64,000 nucleotides of DNA, from the NCBI RefSeq assembly GCF_051622035.1, contig NC_135358.1, positions 7,977,001 through 8,041,000 of the forward strand, in the 5' to 3' direction. Below are positions 29,166 to 44,100 of the stretch, one piece after another (positions within the stretch are counted from its first letter, which is position 1; each line of letters begins with the position of its first letter). Under the pieces are notes generated by a model. It worked only from the letters and a program-made list of their open reading frames with translations. It searched no databases and was not told the origin of the DNA. Made by a program: the position numbers and the translations under genes. The stretch is from Arctopsyche grandis (taxonomy: Eukaryota; Arthropoda; Insecta; Trichoptera; Hydropsychidae).

Positions 29166-32100
29166 TATTGCTATTCTGTCTGTCTATCTATGTATCTGAG
29201 ATAACGCTCGCCGTAAGTTTCGATTTGACATATGTACATGTGTACGTCACAGCTAAACCACTGCCAACAAAACGTATACGAATATAATTAAAAAAAACTT
29301 CTATATATACTGTTTGCTATCAATGTTTCCTCTAGGCAAATATACGGCACTAAGTCTCTGAGCAATTACCGCCATCTATTTTATTTAAATAATTAATTTT
29401 TCTATTGGTGTTTTATATTGTTTACATTTAGGCAATTTACCATTTTTTTTTCATATAAAACAATTAAATATAAATAATTAATTAAATATATTTAAAAAGT
29501 ATTTGAAAACAATTCGACCGCATGCGGATCGAACACAGAACCGACATATTTCTTTTAATTTTTTTTTATTTAATAGCTCAATATGCCAACACCCATGCGA
29601 TGATATTTCATTGGGTACAAACACCAGTATTAAAATATTTATGGCTAACAAAAACAACAACAAAAAATACTAGGTACTAAAAACTTAACGATTAACTCTA
29701 ATTTTATACATTATTTTCAAAATCATATTAGAAATGAGGCTTTTTTAAATGAATTTTCATAATAAACTTGAATTAACTACGATCGTAAATTTTATGCACG
29801 TTGTGAAATTTTCCGTTACGCATCGAAGAAAATCCACCTAATTAGTCGTAAATTTTTACCACCGTAATTAAAGTGAAATTATTTAACTTAAATGCACACT
29901 CGAAAGCAAAGTTTCACGTGGATATAACTATGAAACTTTCCGAGCACAATAGAATATTCAACGGAAAATTATATCAATTAAATCCATATCTTAACTACAT
30001 ACATACATACATAGCGTTCGCACAATTATTTTCAATTATTTAGTAAAAATTATAACTAGATCATTCGGCATTGATTTTTTCAATGAACTTGAATATCGCA
30101 CGTGGTTTATCTGAACATGGAATAACACTACAAACCACGAAGTATAACTGTACGTACTCGTACTACGAACAGTTATATGTACACCAACAATAACGTGATC
30201 GGAATTAATATAATTGATAATAGCGGTGTTTTTTCTTCAATTTTAATTATTTCAAATCCCATCAACATGTAGTGCGCTTTAAATTAATTCTAAAGAAACA
30301 GCATCCGCACACAATCGAACTACAAAAAGGTAGATTGCATGCCTACATGTACATATGTATTGTATAATGAATAATAAACTGGGAACAAATTGATTCAATA
30401 ACGTCACGACAAAGCTATACAATTCCGATAAAATTATCATTGTTCACCAATAAAAGGTCAAGACAGTGGGAAAGCATCGTCGGTTTGCGGTACGCACCAC
30501 TTTTTACAGTGTTTTCAATCCTAAAGCATGTATCCTTACGTAAACAAAAAGCTATGTTTAGGATGGGATTTTTGAGAATATGTAAATCACCGGACGCGAC
30601 AGTTGAGAAACGGAGATTCAAAAGAAAACATATTAAAGCTCAAAAAAGCGTAACACACATTTGTACCATATGCGTCCGTTTGCCAACAACACCGACAGCA
30701 TACTTATAATGTAATAAAATTATTCATCTATAAGTGTGTTCCTGGACCTTAAAAATCTCATAAAGAAACCAAAATCAACAAACGAACACATGGAAAACAT
30801 ATTACGAAAATGCCGAAATTAGCCCTTTACACACTCTTAAGGATCCCTGGGATCATCATATCCACCGATTCCTCACTGACATACCTCCATTAGCACACCG
30901 TCATTTTTACAATAGTCGACTAATGATGTGTGATCATTAGTATTAAGAGGACACTTCAACACAAATCATTTGCCATCACAAATGCGAATATTCTGCATCA
31001 ATGTCTGAAAGGCAAGAGTTAGCATCATCACCATTTATCACCGCAAAATAATTTTTTATCATTCAATTACATTAATAACACCAATTTTCCAATTTTAATT
31101 CATTTAGATAGCAGTCATGGTCTTTTCATTTTCAGAAACACTGAAAACTCGCAAATTTAAGAGACATCTATGAATTGTACATAATTTTTACTGTACATTA
31201 ATCATACTCAAATAGTGGTGACATAGTAGGTAGGAAGGTTGTTAGCCAATTTAATCTTGAAACCGTTTCAACAATGAAATCACAAAATATTGGCAAACTC
31301 TGATAGGAAACGATCGACCTGGAGTCACAAATATCCAAGTCTGATTACAAAAATATGCTCAAAATAAATTCTTTTCAATCGAGGTCAACTCACGGGATCT
31401 CGGTGCTGGTTCCACGACAAATCACTTATGGACTTAACACTCAACGGTTTATAGTTTTTGATCGATGCAATGACACATGCATCAAATCATATATAGTTCA
31501 TATTAACGTGTAAATTATGATCACTGCAATCGTTTGTAAAAGTCGGATCAATTATTTTGATAAATCTGCGGATTTTCAATAGCTTTTATTTAGTTTATAG
31601 TACCGGTAGTATCAAAAACTTGTTTTCTGTCAAATACCGATACCACCGGTATCGGTATTTACGGTATTTTAATCCCTAGTGACGACAACAGAGTGTATAA
31701 CCCATATTCGTTTTTTTGACAATGCTTTATATTGAAAATTTTTGACAATGCTTTATATTGAGTGTAAAGTCTGCGAGTGATTTGTCGTGACACCCTCGGT
31801 GCTAGGCAAAAGCCCAACCACTGAGCCAATAAATTTAATTTAAATCAGTTTAACAATTTAACAATTTAAATCAGATAAACTTCCAAACTCTGATAGGAAA
31901 CGACACTACATACATACATACATACATCATATGATTTCTTTAAATCGACACCTAACCAGAGTTTGAATCCGGAAACTCCAAATCGGTAGGAGCCTGCTCT
32001 AACCACTGAGATAGATGTCCTATTATTTCAGATGAAAAATAATTCCAGACGGTTTAAAAAAGGTTGACTAGACATGTAAACGAATGGCAACAATCGTCTG

Positions 32101-35100
32101 TCAGTAGTGGTGCATTCATTAACGAGACGCTGCACATCCGCCGAGCACGCGCCAATACTGAAATAGGCCAAACTTTTTTGGACTTTGACGGAAGCACACC
32201 AAATCGTCGATGACATTTAAACCATAATCAGTATACCGAATATGCAATAATACAACGCAGACAATTACTTCATCGCATATCTTGCTGAAGCATGTAAACA
32301 TAAATAAACACTCAAATCTAAAAAAAAAAAAAAACAATCAGGCAACCACTTCAGGAGGGGAAACGAGGATGTATGTAGAGGAAGATGAACTAAAACGACC
32401 GAAACAAAAAAGGTGCGGCGAGACTGACAGACGACACCGGCCGGAAGGACAAGTCAAACGTAATTAACCCACTCGATAACATTCATTGCACTCGGTATGT
32501 TCTAGGAAATCACCTTCATTTGAAGCGTTTCAATGTTTGTTGTTTCAATAAAATAAACCATCAAAGTGCTTAAGCACTTAATAACGTGTAGAAACACTTC
32601 TACATAAAAGGGTATATAATACATTGTATAACGCCATTAGCAATATTTCGAAATGTACATATAATGATGCTGCGAAGCTTTTTGTGCAAGTGGGGTAAGA
32701 GACGAAAAAAAAAACACATTTCAATTGAAACTGTAACCGCAATGACGATGTCACCGCAAAATTTCTCATGGCAGGTCGAGCGAAACGCAAAACGACCGAT
32801 TGTAGTAACATTGAATACAATTGGTAGAATTCGGCGAGATTGCACTTCATTTTCAGTGCTTCAAATCATCTCGGAATTGAAGCCGAAATTCATTTGACGT
32901 TCGAAATTTGGAATTTTGCAAATCGTACTTGCGTTCTTTAAAATTAATTTGTCGACGCCTACGGCACTGCATTCACGGTGTGTGTAATAAATGGAGAGAA
33001 CGAAAATTACACGTTTGTGAAGCGTCTGAAGAGATAGAGAGAGGAGAGATTATCACAGTCGTCGAGATCAAAGTGTACAAACAACAAAGGGTAACAACCT
33101 TCTGCATTTCAACTATTCTGATGAATAATGAACGTCGATACACAATACTTTTTTAACGACTTGTTTCAAAGTTCACACTATACACACAACACAGCTAATA
33201 TGTAAAGAGACATCTGACAGAACCGACTCTGATGTTTATTTATGACTGATTGCAATTATTCTTAACTTATTTGCCATATACTTAAGATTCTTAAGATCCA
33301 TTAATAACAAAATCTTTACAGAAAAAATCAAAGTTGATACAATTGTTCTAAAACTATTACGCAAATTACATTGTCTTATTAAATCTACCACGAAAAACTA
33401 GTTTTGAAACAAGTACATATTTATATAAAGAAAATTATAAAAGCTTAATTAATTCTTATACTTAATAATACTGCGAAATATTTATATAGTCAATTTTTGC
33501 ATATTATACATATAAAGAGATCTGGCGACTTTTTATCTGACATAAAGTGGCCATCCTTACTGGTTTTATGGACATCTGTCCTAGTAGGCCTGTTTATAAA
33601 CATTGAAATCGATGCATATTTCATAAATGTGCATCTGTGATTTTCTAACGTTCATTATCGTTTTTAAAAACATTCAAGTATTTAGAAACATTCTTTTGCA
33701 AAAAATGTCACATATAAAGGTCACTTTAATCTTTATTTATCTTTCAATTTAAACAATCGTTGAAGTAACTTCAAAAAGAAAAATAAATAATAAAAGAAGT
33801 CTAACAACCCTATAGATGCGAGCACTTCTAACTAAAATCCATAACAACCATTATGAAATCTTATTATTTTCAATATTTGTTTCAACTTTGACACAAACAG
33901 TTAAAACGTATTGACTCAAACCTCAATTCATCTTACAACAAAATCTTACACACCATTTATAAAAAAATAACTATTGAACTTAAAAACAAACAACACTGAA
34001 CAAGACAAGACAGCTTTTCTGATAAAAAATAAACACCGTCGTGCAAACAAGCACCTGCTAAATAACTGAAGATCACAACAACCAGCTAAAATCATCATCA
34101 CTATAGCAAAATTAGACACACACCACTATTTTCACTTTACCTACAACTTGTAATCATAAGAAAAATCGACCTCGAGATTTCGACTGATCACTGTGGATCA
34201 CGTTTTTTTTATCCAACAAATTGAATATACTACATATAAAATCGCCGGAATTGTAATAATAATACGACACGGAAATAAAGTTCACTCACATACGACAGAG
34301 ACATGATGGTGTGTGATAATAGTAACTAGACCTTTGCGCGTGAAGCGTGTCAACTCGAAATCGATCTCCATGGGTATGTAGACGAGGTGGACATGTTGAG
34401 AGTGGCGGGTGCAGGTGCAGCGGGTGCAGCAGCAGGGGGCGCAGGCTCCGGGGGCTCCACCACTCTCTTCGGTTGCGTAAGCGCGCATCTCAACGGTGGC
34501 CGCCTGATGATGAAGCGGACATAGTCCTCATCAGACCAGCACCGGAGCCGAAATAGATGCAGCGACGATTCCACCTCCACGCCCACGCTGCACTACCACC
34601 ACCACACTGCCACCCGACAATACCACACAAATATGCTCAAGCTCGGTCCAATGTAGTACATACACACGTATGTAATCTTGACGTCCGAAAAACACCATCG
34701 GTGAATTTGACATACGCCATATCATCTGGTGAGCGAGGCTGCGTAAGTTGCAATTTTGGCTCATTAACGTTTCATTGCATTTGCAGTCTCGTATCTCGAA
34801 TCTTGTCCGTTCGCACAACAACGTCGTAAACTTCTCTCGTGCGGTCGATTAAAGTCGAGCGCTATCGTGATTTGGGTGCAAGATTAACTCGAAACATATG
34901 TATGTATATTAAATATGAAAAGCGTTTTCAAAATGCGTCAAAGTTTGTTTGCATCAACTTGAACTTTCACATGAAATTTTACAGAATTGACTTCATACAA
35001 AACTTTATCAACTAATAAATTGCTATACCTAGAAGGGGTCATTTTTGATATATATATATACGTATTTAATTATTTATTAATAACAATTTTAACAAAGTGA

Positions 35101-38100
35101 CAATACAGAGTAGACATTATAACAAGGGCGTCATTGGGGGCGGCCCCCCACCCCAGCCCCCCACCCCCCAAAATTCGTTTATTTTATCGAGGTAAGCCAG
35201 TTATCGATAGAATTTTTGTTATTAATCCACAAGAATAGTCGAAATATGATTTTTCTAAGTGAAATTTTATTTAATTCTCATATAAAGATAATTTAATATA
35301 TTATCCCTATTAATTCAATTCAAATTCATGTAAATACTACTAGTATGAGCTTTTTGCTCGCAATTTTACCGATTTAAAGTTCAGCACACTTCCAATGAAC
35401 CCTTTTAAACGAAAACAAAAAATAGTGTGGTCAGGACACTATCCCAATAAACATGTTTCAATAGAAAAAACTCAATATAAAATGGTATTAACAGTAAGAA
35501 AAAGTCCCAAGTGAAAATACGTACTTTTGACTTTTGAACTGAACTGGACGACTACTTAGAGAGATTTGAAAGCTGAAAATTACTACAAATGAAAGATAAA
35601 ATACCCGACTATAGATACCAATATTTATTTTGAACAGGAAATTGACATATTTTGAGACATCGACCTAACAACACCAAGATATAGAAAAATCGCGCGATTT
35701 AAAAAACACATACATATGTATATCTCCGAATCTCGAGCCAATCAACTTTTTTTTATTAGCAGATTCGTGTTCACTGGGCATATATCTATAAGAAAAGTCA
35801 TATCTTGTCTCTGAACCAAAAAAAAGTCGTCATTTGTCGAACAAAAACAAATACAATAATAGAACACGTTACGATCTCGAATTAAACAATCCCTCAACCA
35901 GATCAACATATTTTAGATTAATCAAATCAAAGTTAATAGAAATCTGATTGAAGAGCTTGATGCCCTTAGCAATAGGCGACGAAACCATTAAATTCGTGGT
36001 ATTTAAGTATGTCCTAAATATATTATATGCCATTTTGCCTGAAGAAAAAAATGTATTTTACCAGTAACGTATGGATGTGAAACTTAGTTATTGAACACCA
36101 AGACGCTACAAAAAGTCTAATGCACTCAAATAAGTATGAAACGCTGCATGCTTGGTATAACGAGGAAAGACAGGAAGCGGAATACGTGGGTGAGAAGTAT
36201 GACAAGAATAGTGGATTTACATAGTGGATAGGGTGAAGGCATTGAAATGGCAACGGGCGGGCCACGTGACTATAAGAATGGACGAAAGGTGAATAAAATA
36301 AGTACGAGAGTGGTACCCGAGGGAATGCATAAGGGTAAAAAGAAGACCGCAGGGAGGATGGTAGACGAAATTAGGAAAATGTGCGGGGTGAGATGAATGA
36401 GAGTTCCGCAAAACAGAGACGAATGGAAACGTATCGGAGAGGTCTTCATCCAGCAGTGGATGATGAATGGCTATAGATAATGATGACAAACATAAGTATG
36501 ATTGTCATGTGGGAAAATCTCATATTTTATTGGTGATATAAATACGAATAGACGTAATTTTACGCCAAAAGATTTATATTTGTGTGCAGGTGTGGGTCGG
36601 GTATATCCGTACACGCAGCCTACGTCCATACCTACTATGAAAGGTCAAGCTCACGCGTACAAGTTCTACTATCGTTCTTATGCAATAAATGCCAGTTAAT
36701 CAGGCCATCGATTAATCATGGAAGATGATTATCTGAACTAATTTTGAAGATAAAGCTTTTCAACCCCTAATGTACAGAATACGACTTTGACCCGATAGAA
36801 AATTTCATCGAATTAGATATTTTGCTACTATAGACTATTTTTTTATCTTGTGGGTAAGAAAAATAATTATAATTGTTTCTCATTGCCTTCTTGAGGATAT
36901 AGAAAAACAGTTTAAAAAAATATATTATAAAAATAGAAAACTGTGACACGTCAGAATTTTTAAATTATCGTCATGGTATAGCAACGTTCGAGAACGATAA
37001 CGAGTAGTACTTCAATCAAGAAGTCAATAAATGCGGAATCAATCCGAATGAAAGTTCTGTTGAACGACGAAGCAGGTACAGAGTATGCGGTAATGATACT
37101 ATTATAGCGGAGGAAAAGTGTTTGGATATCTCAATGATCACGATTTTCCATAAATGGGAAATCTCAACACGTTACCGTTATAAAGACAAGGTAAATAACA
37201 CGTTTGCCTTGAATGCGTTCGCAAAAAGATCTCGATCGATAAATCGCATCATTGTAAATCCGACGACAATTGAACAATCATCAAATAAAAATTTTCTATT
37301 ACACACACAATACCGAACACTTTCACCGCATCTGTTTTCTCGGGCAAACAACGGCCGTCTTAAAAGATTTATTTGGAGTAAATCGATTCGGATTCCGACA
37401 CAAATGAGGATGAATCGAGGCTGAAACGGCACCACAAAACAGTTAGTGGAATTTAATTCGAGTAGAATAGAAGAGAGAAAGAACAAGACGGAGAGAGTGA
37501 TCCCAAATTAAACCCCACTATTGAAGATAACCAGTCTACTCAGAATTCCACCAATTATTCAAGACAACAACAAGATTCCACGCACGTTTCACGTGGTTAA
37601 TTATGACCTTCCCTGTCGTATACAATTAAAGGATTTACTACAGTGGTAAATCAGCATTCTTCTTTTTATTTTATGAACCACTCCAAAGTACAAAAAATGA
37701 AGAAACGCACATTTTAAACTACGTGAAGTACGAACTCGCTTCTGGTTTCTATAGATAACGACCCACTCGATAGATTTAGCCGCAGCAAAATCATTACGAT
37801 GTGAGGAGGTATTTAAAGAGTCACTCCCATATGAAAAACTTCATAAAGTTGCCAAAAATACTTCCCAATTCAACATAACACTGACATCGATACGATTCAA
37901 TGCATCAATAAACTTAAATATTTTAATTTTAAATATTTAAAATCAAATAAAAAAAAAACTAAAGACAAGCTCCTCACTTTTCCTCTTCCACAGTAGAGAA
38001 TTAATCGTCGATACACAAATTCGTTAAGAGCAAACGCATTAGTGTGCACTCGAGTTATCAAAGAAAGGTACAAATCATTCATAAGAAAGTAAAAGCAAAC

Positions 38101-41100
38101 ATTCAAATAGCATTCATTTCGATAAATTGAGCTCGTGTGAGCTGGATCTTATATGTATGCAGAACTACATACATAATTGCATACATACATCCAATACAAA
38201 TCTAACCGAAGCATTCTTAACAGTCAGTCCGTTGACTTCCTAGCCGACTTAACTAATCGTACGAAAATCCGATTTGAACGAAATCAATATTGTAGCACGT
38301 AGTTAAACATTTAACGGTAGCGTTCCAACATTTGATACATGCAAATGCGCAAATATTTTGGCACACATTCCAGTACCCTCACGCGATTCGAGCGTGCACG
38401 GTAGTGCATCATCTGCCTACTCTCAAAACCGAAATCATAAAATAATCATGTGTCGGGCACTACAATTAACAGGTGTAAAGAAGCTGCTATCTGACACATA
38501 CATACAATATATGCGTGCAAAATTTTTCATACGCCTTCGCACAAAGCGACTCGACAGGATGTGAATAATACACACATACGTATAATAAAACGCGTCGAAA
38601 AATAGACACAGGACGAATATACGAACTTCCAAAGCGGAACGAAAAGATTAAAGATGCGCAAAGTGAAGACGAGGGGAGAAATCGAAGTCGGAACATGTGT
38701 GTCAGTGCGACAAAACTATGTACATACATATGTATGTTCGAACGAGTGTGCGCAAAATACGAGCGGATCACGCGAAGCAAGTGTTAAGATTTTTAGAAAA
38801 TTGCACTTCAAAGTAAACGCCAAATAGGCCAATACGACGAATTCTAGATAAATTTGCACACGCTCATGCCGCATTATTCAGAATACGATCGTGACTTTCG
38901 ATTTTGTTACGCCGAAGCGGCACTACATTAAAATTTGTTAATTTATTAAAGTAATTCGACGAACACGAATTCAAATCCACTATATATGTATAATGTAAAA
39001 GCCCTACATACGTTAAGGACGCTTGATGGGTAATTCGTACTAATTTGGTAGCACTTTTTTAGGATTGCAGGTGTGTATGTTGCCGAAAAGCCGACAATCG
39101 AAGCTTGCGAAATACCTGTAGTTTTGTTCATTCTAATCAGTGACGAATCTTATTGTATTTCTACCCTTTTTGTCAAGCATAAATTTCAACGAGCAAATTG
39201 GTGCATTCGAGAATGGACAATTCCATTATTTTAAAACTAACAACCAGTAGCATAGATCAATGGTTAGCGCGTAATGCTTTCAATTGTGTGGTCACAGGTT
39301 CAATCTACAGTTGTGTTATTGGCCAGACCTTGGATATGTAACTCCAAGATCTATCACTTCCTATCAGAGTTTGTCAATTTATTTGATTTTATTAAAGCGG
39401 TTTTCCAACAAATTGGCAACCCTGTTCTATTTCTTGCAAAATTCGAGTTAACGGCATCTCAAATTCGCCGATTTATACATATAATGCTGAAAATTTATCT
39501 ATAGATGTCTCGATATATTCGGCAATTTATACAAAAAATGCAAATTAATCAAAATTTATCAATAGATGTACGATCCTGTAAAATTACTCTATAAATAGTT
39601 TATCGACGTTTGTAATTGGCCAAGAAGGCGCATTGGGATTTACCTGTTAAGCCTCCCTGGTATATGTATACATACATATACGTGTATGTATGTAAATAAA
39701 TAAAAACCAGGGATTTTTTTATTGCTTTTTTTTTCTGGTATTTATATGAGAGTTTTTCAACGTTACAATATCCCAATCGTAATAGATAAATTATTCGATT
39801 TCTGGGTGGTTACCAGTATATCAAGATCTGAGAGATTATACAATACCAATCGATCGACGCTATTTGCCGATTTTTTCTGACTTGACTGTTGAAAAAACTC
39901 CATACAAAATACGTCAATGCTCGAAATCTAACATACAAAATAATGCATCTTATAAAAAGTTGATTGTGGTTATACATATGTAATATGATATATAAATATT
40001 TTTTTTTACAGACGGCACAATGAATTCTTTTGATGTACTTTGCTAGAGTAGGAATCGTACCCCTTACCCCCCCTCCACTACTCCTCTTAAGAATTTATTT
40101 ACTTAAACCTAACAGTTTTCTAACCTGGTATACATATATGTACAGCCACAGCGTAGTGCACTGTTAGAGGTATTGTATACTAGTAGTGATGTCGTGGGCT
40201 TAAGTCTCGGATAAATATGCTGCTGGCGAGATCTTGTGGTTATTAAAACACAGATCAACCGTCAACTGTTGGAATTTCCCAATTTTTTTATAGCTTGATT
40301 GTTGTGACGTATCCAATAAATCGGTATCCCCCCTCAAATCTCGCAAATTCGAGTCATTAGCATCATGAAATTGTTAAAATCTTATAAAAATATGCTACCT
40401 ACATACATAATGTATTTCTCGTATAATATCTAATATATAATTTCGAAAGAGAGTTTGTATGTATGTAAGTTTTGGTTCGTAAAATCCGTGACGTTAAATT
40501 TAATAAAAAAAAATCAAACGAATATTCAAATACATTTAAATAAAATAAAACTATTCAAATAAATTTAATAAAATGTTTACTATTAAATTAGCCATGTTTA
40601 AGCGGTTTATATTACAAATACCGAGCGAAGCCGGGGAAAACTAATAGTATCTAATCAAATAAAAAGTTAAACAATAGATTTTGAGTAATGAAGTTTTACT
40701 TATATCGATATTTAAAAAAATACACAATTTTTAATGGCATATTATAATATAAAATACAAAAATCTAATTTCAAAATAAGCAATCGTTAAATAAAAATTGA
40801 AAGACATAATTATTTCTAAATTGAAAATTCGATTCATCGTTGGTAATGACTTAATGAGTGACAGAATAATCTTTATTTTTTAACGTGTCTCATTTCATTC
40901 CCCGTCCAACATGGCATTATCTCAAACTTGAACATATTCCAACATTCCGAAATCATAACTTAGTCGAATAAAAATAAGCAAGTTAAAACGTAATCGTGTG
41001 CGAAATACGACTTTATGGAAGCGTGTGAAGATGTCACAATGGTCGGCCGTTTCCGCTCTTTTATATTACGAATTCTGAGAAAGGAAAAGCGGACGATATT

Positions 41101-44100
41101 TCCAGAATTTTCTCTTAATCGGACACGAAATCACCATGTCTGTGACATTCGACAAATCCGTATCGTTTCGTATGGAATAGAAAGTGCTATCGTCGAGGAA
41201 AATGCTCCAACGATTTTCCACGCGTCAACACTCGATATAATAACCCACGTTACGGACAATTAACCTTCACACTATGACTGACTGCTACATGAATTCAAAC
41301 CAATTAACATCTGAACAATCTCCCGACCGTTTTTCCTTATTTTTGCATGCTAAATTTCGTAACGGGACGCAATCTAGCTCTAATAAAGGACTGATTGATG
41401 ACAGTCGGCGCCGCTGACTGTTCGGCGAGGCCTCCTCTTGAATGGGTCAATCTGTTACACTAATTGACTCACATGGCACGGTCTAAAGTGACGAGACAGT
41501 CATCGCGACGATCGCGATGCACATGACCATTCGAGCCTGGTCGGCTCCAATCGCACATATTTCACAAACTTCCTTATTGCCGAAATGTGCGAAAAATTCG
41601 CTCATTTGTTTGCTAAGCGGGGTCAATTTGCTTTGTCGAAAACGGAAAAATTGCGAAACTTTCTATCGCAAATCTTGTATCGCTTAGAAAGGAAACTATT
41701 CGTTGTAGTTGATATTGCAAGCGAACCGCTTGTCCGTTTCTCACAATTATCGACCATTCTTTCCCCCTGAAATGTGACCCGTTTCAAAAGACTATTGTTT
41801 GTTTCAGCATGAAATTTGCATTAGAACATTATTGCAACAAATACATCTACATACAAACTTTAACCAGCCCAAAAAACGCCGGGTTATTCATATATATGTA
41901 GGTATAATGAACAAAGATTAATGGATAAAAAATTGTACTTGCATGTATCGTAAATACATAAAATTCTAAAGCCGGCAAAAAAATAAGTATTTTTATTAGT
42001 ATTGTGTGAATGACTGTATATAAGCAGAGATCTGCGAGCTTTTTTGGAGGTATACCAACTGATAATTCAAATATAAATTGAAAGGACAAATCTCTAGATG
42101 AAACTAAAAAAGTTGTCTATTATCCATGAAAGGTGTAAGTACATATCGAAACCATACTCCAATAATGATCGCCCCGTTGAATTTTTACGCCCTGTTGCAT
42201 TTTAGCTATTGCACCTATTTTTACATATTGCATCAATACATTTTATTATATTATTATGACACGTATGTACATATATACATACACGAAAAATATCTGGGGC
42301 AACTGCGAAGGTATTTGGAAATACGAAGATAAAAGACTGGAACTTTTCTGGAAATATGTTTCGGTAGAAACATACATACATATATTATATAACCGGCAGA
42401 TAGATCAATGGTTAGCATGTAATGCTTTCAATTGTTTGGTCACAGGTTCTATTCCGTATGCTGCTGGCCAGACGTTGGATATGCGACTCCAAGGTCGTTC
42501 GCTTCCCATCAGAGTTTGCCAATTTATTTGATTTCATTGAAACGGTCCCAATAAATTGGCAGCCTTGTCCCATCCCTTTCGCAAAAATTTATTTGCATCT
42601 CGATTTTCGCTGATTAGAAAATGCTGCATGTTTTTTACATAGATGTCTGTGTGGCTGTTAATCGTTTGACCATAGAGATCGTATTTCAAAATTAAACGTA
42701 TTTAATTAATACCTGTTTAAATCATTATTAATCTCTATAGCACACTCGTCACGTTGGAGCAATCTGTTAAACGAGCGTGCACGATTGAATAAATAAAATA
42801 CAAATTAAATATGATGGACACATATGAAAACAACCACACACAATACTAATAAAAAATACTTATATTTTTGCCGCCTCTAAAATTGTATGTATTCACGATA
42901 CAAGTACAATTTTAATCCTTCCATTTAATCTTCGTTAATTATACTTACATACATGTATATGAATTACTCGGTGTTTTTCGGGCGGGTTAAAGTTTATAGG
43001 GGGTAAATTATCCCCTTAAAAAAAACAGCTACGTTATAATTTATAATAGCATGAGATAAACACAAACAAATGTATAATGACACAATGGTCCAACTTAGAA
43101 TAAATGAATAATAACATGTCACACACACACACACTAGTCAAATATAGTCCGGGTGTTTTTGTATGGAAGCCCTTCAATCCAGGGCTAAACCAATCTAAGT
43201 TAGGGTACCGTGAGATAGTACACACACTGTGTACATACATCCATATATCAAATTAGGTGTTTTTTTTAATTATATTGTCTTTTTATTAGCTTCACTCTAT
43301 TAGTTCTATGACATTCCTGCTCGTCAAAATTTTGTGATCTGATTTTGAACCACTTACCCTCATTAGATCGCTTTGATATTTTACCGACATACGGGCGTTA
43401 GCTAAGATTGAAGTAAGCTAATGTCTGCGGCACGAAGCCAGAGGAGTTTAATCACTAACGAACTCATTAAAAATTACATAGGAATCTTGTGTCAGATCGA
43501 AGCGATGACAGCTAACTATCCAAACGCGGCTTTCTACCACCCTTCCACAACTCAATAACTATTACTTTTTTCACTCTCATTTCATATAAACTTAATATTA
43601 ACAGCTTTTATAATTTCTCATATATGTTTTTTTTAATTCCCTAGTAGATTATTGTATGTGAAATTACAATTTTTTTTTTCATTTAATACATTTTTGCTCG
43701 AAAAAAAAAATCAATTCGAAATCATAACTCACATAAAGCACTCGTCGTGGCGGTGCATCAAACGATGAGTGCAATGGTCCCGATTCGGACGATCATCATA
43801 AGAGTGACCCAAATAGGTTCTATTTAATTGGCAAACACACACACACACACAAAGGCCCTATAGCAAGCACCCAAAAGATACTTATCGATCGCATGCCCAC
43901 CAAATGGAACACGGACATCTGGTTGTGCAGAGCGAGTCGAGTGTGCACACTCATTATACATATATATGTACATACATACATACATACGTACAATATAAAT
44001 ACATTTGAACTCAATATTCTTACCCCCGTGCATAATAGCCGGCAAGCATTCCGAGCGAGGTAGTTTTTCCGGATTGCGAGAAAAAAGTCGCGAAAATGGT

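Noticed and set aside
31962..32020. tRNA gene candidates at A/B-box pairs (also 39250, 57465-57530, 58940)
   Set aside because: Each is attached to the shared SINE core and lacks a complete tRNA cloverleaf, so they are SINE heads rather than tRNA genes.
34557..34829. Overlapping frames on both strands near the 34-kb island
   Set aside because: Competing frames on both strands reflect local GC content; only the phase-matched 34332-34371 segment was kept.
41015..41770. Two plus-strand frames of 82 and 61 residues
   Set aside because: No motif, no convincing splice sites and no continuation in frame.
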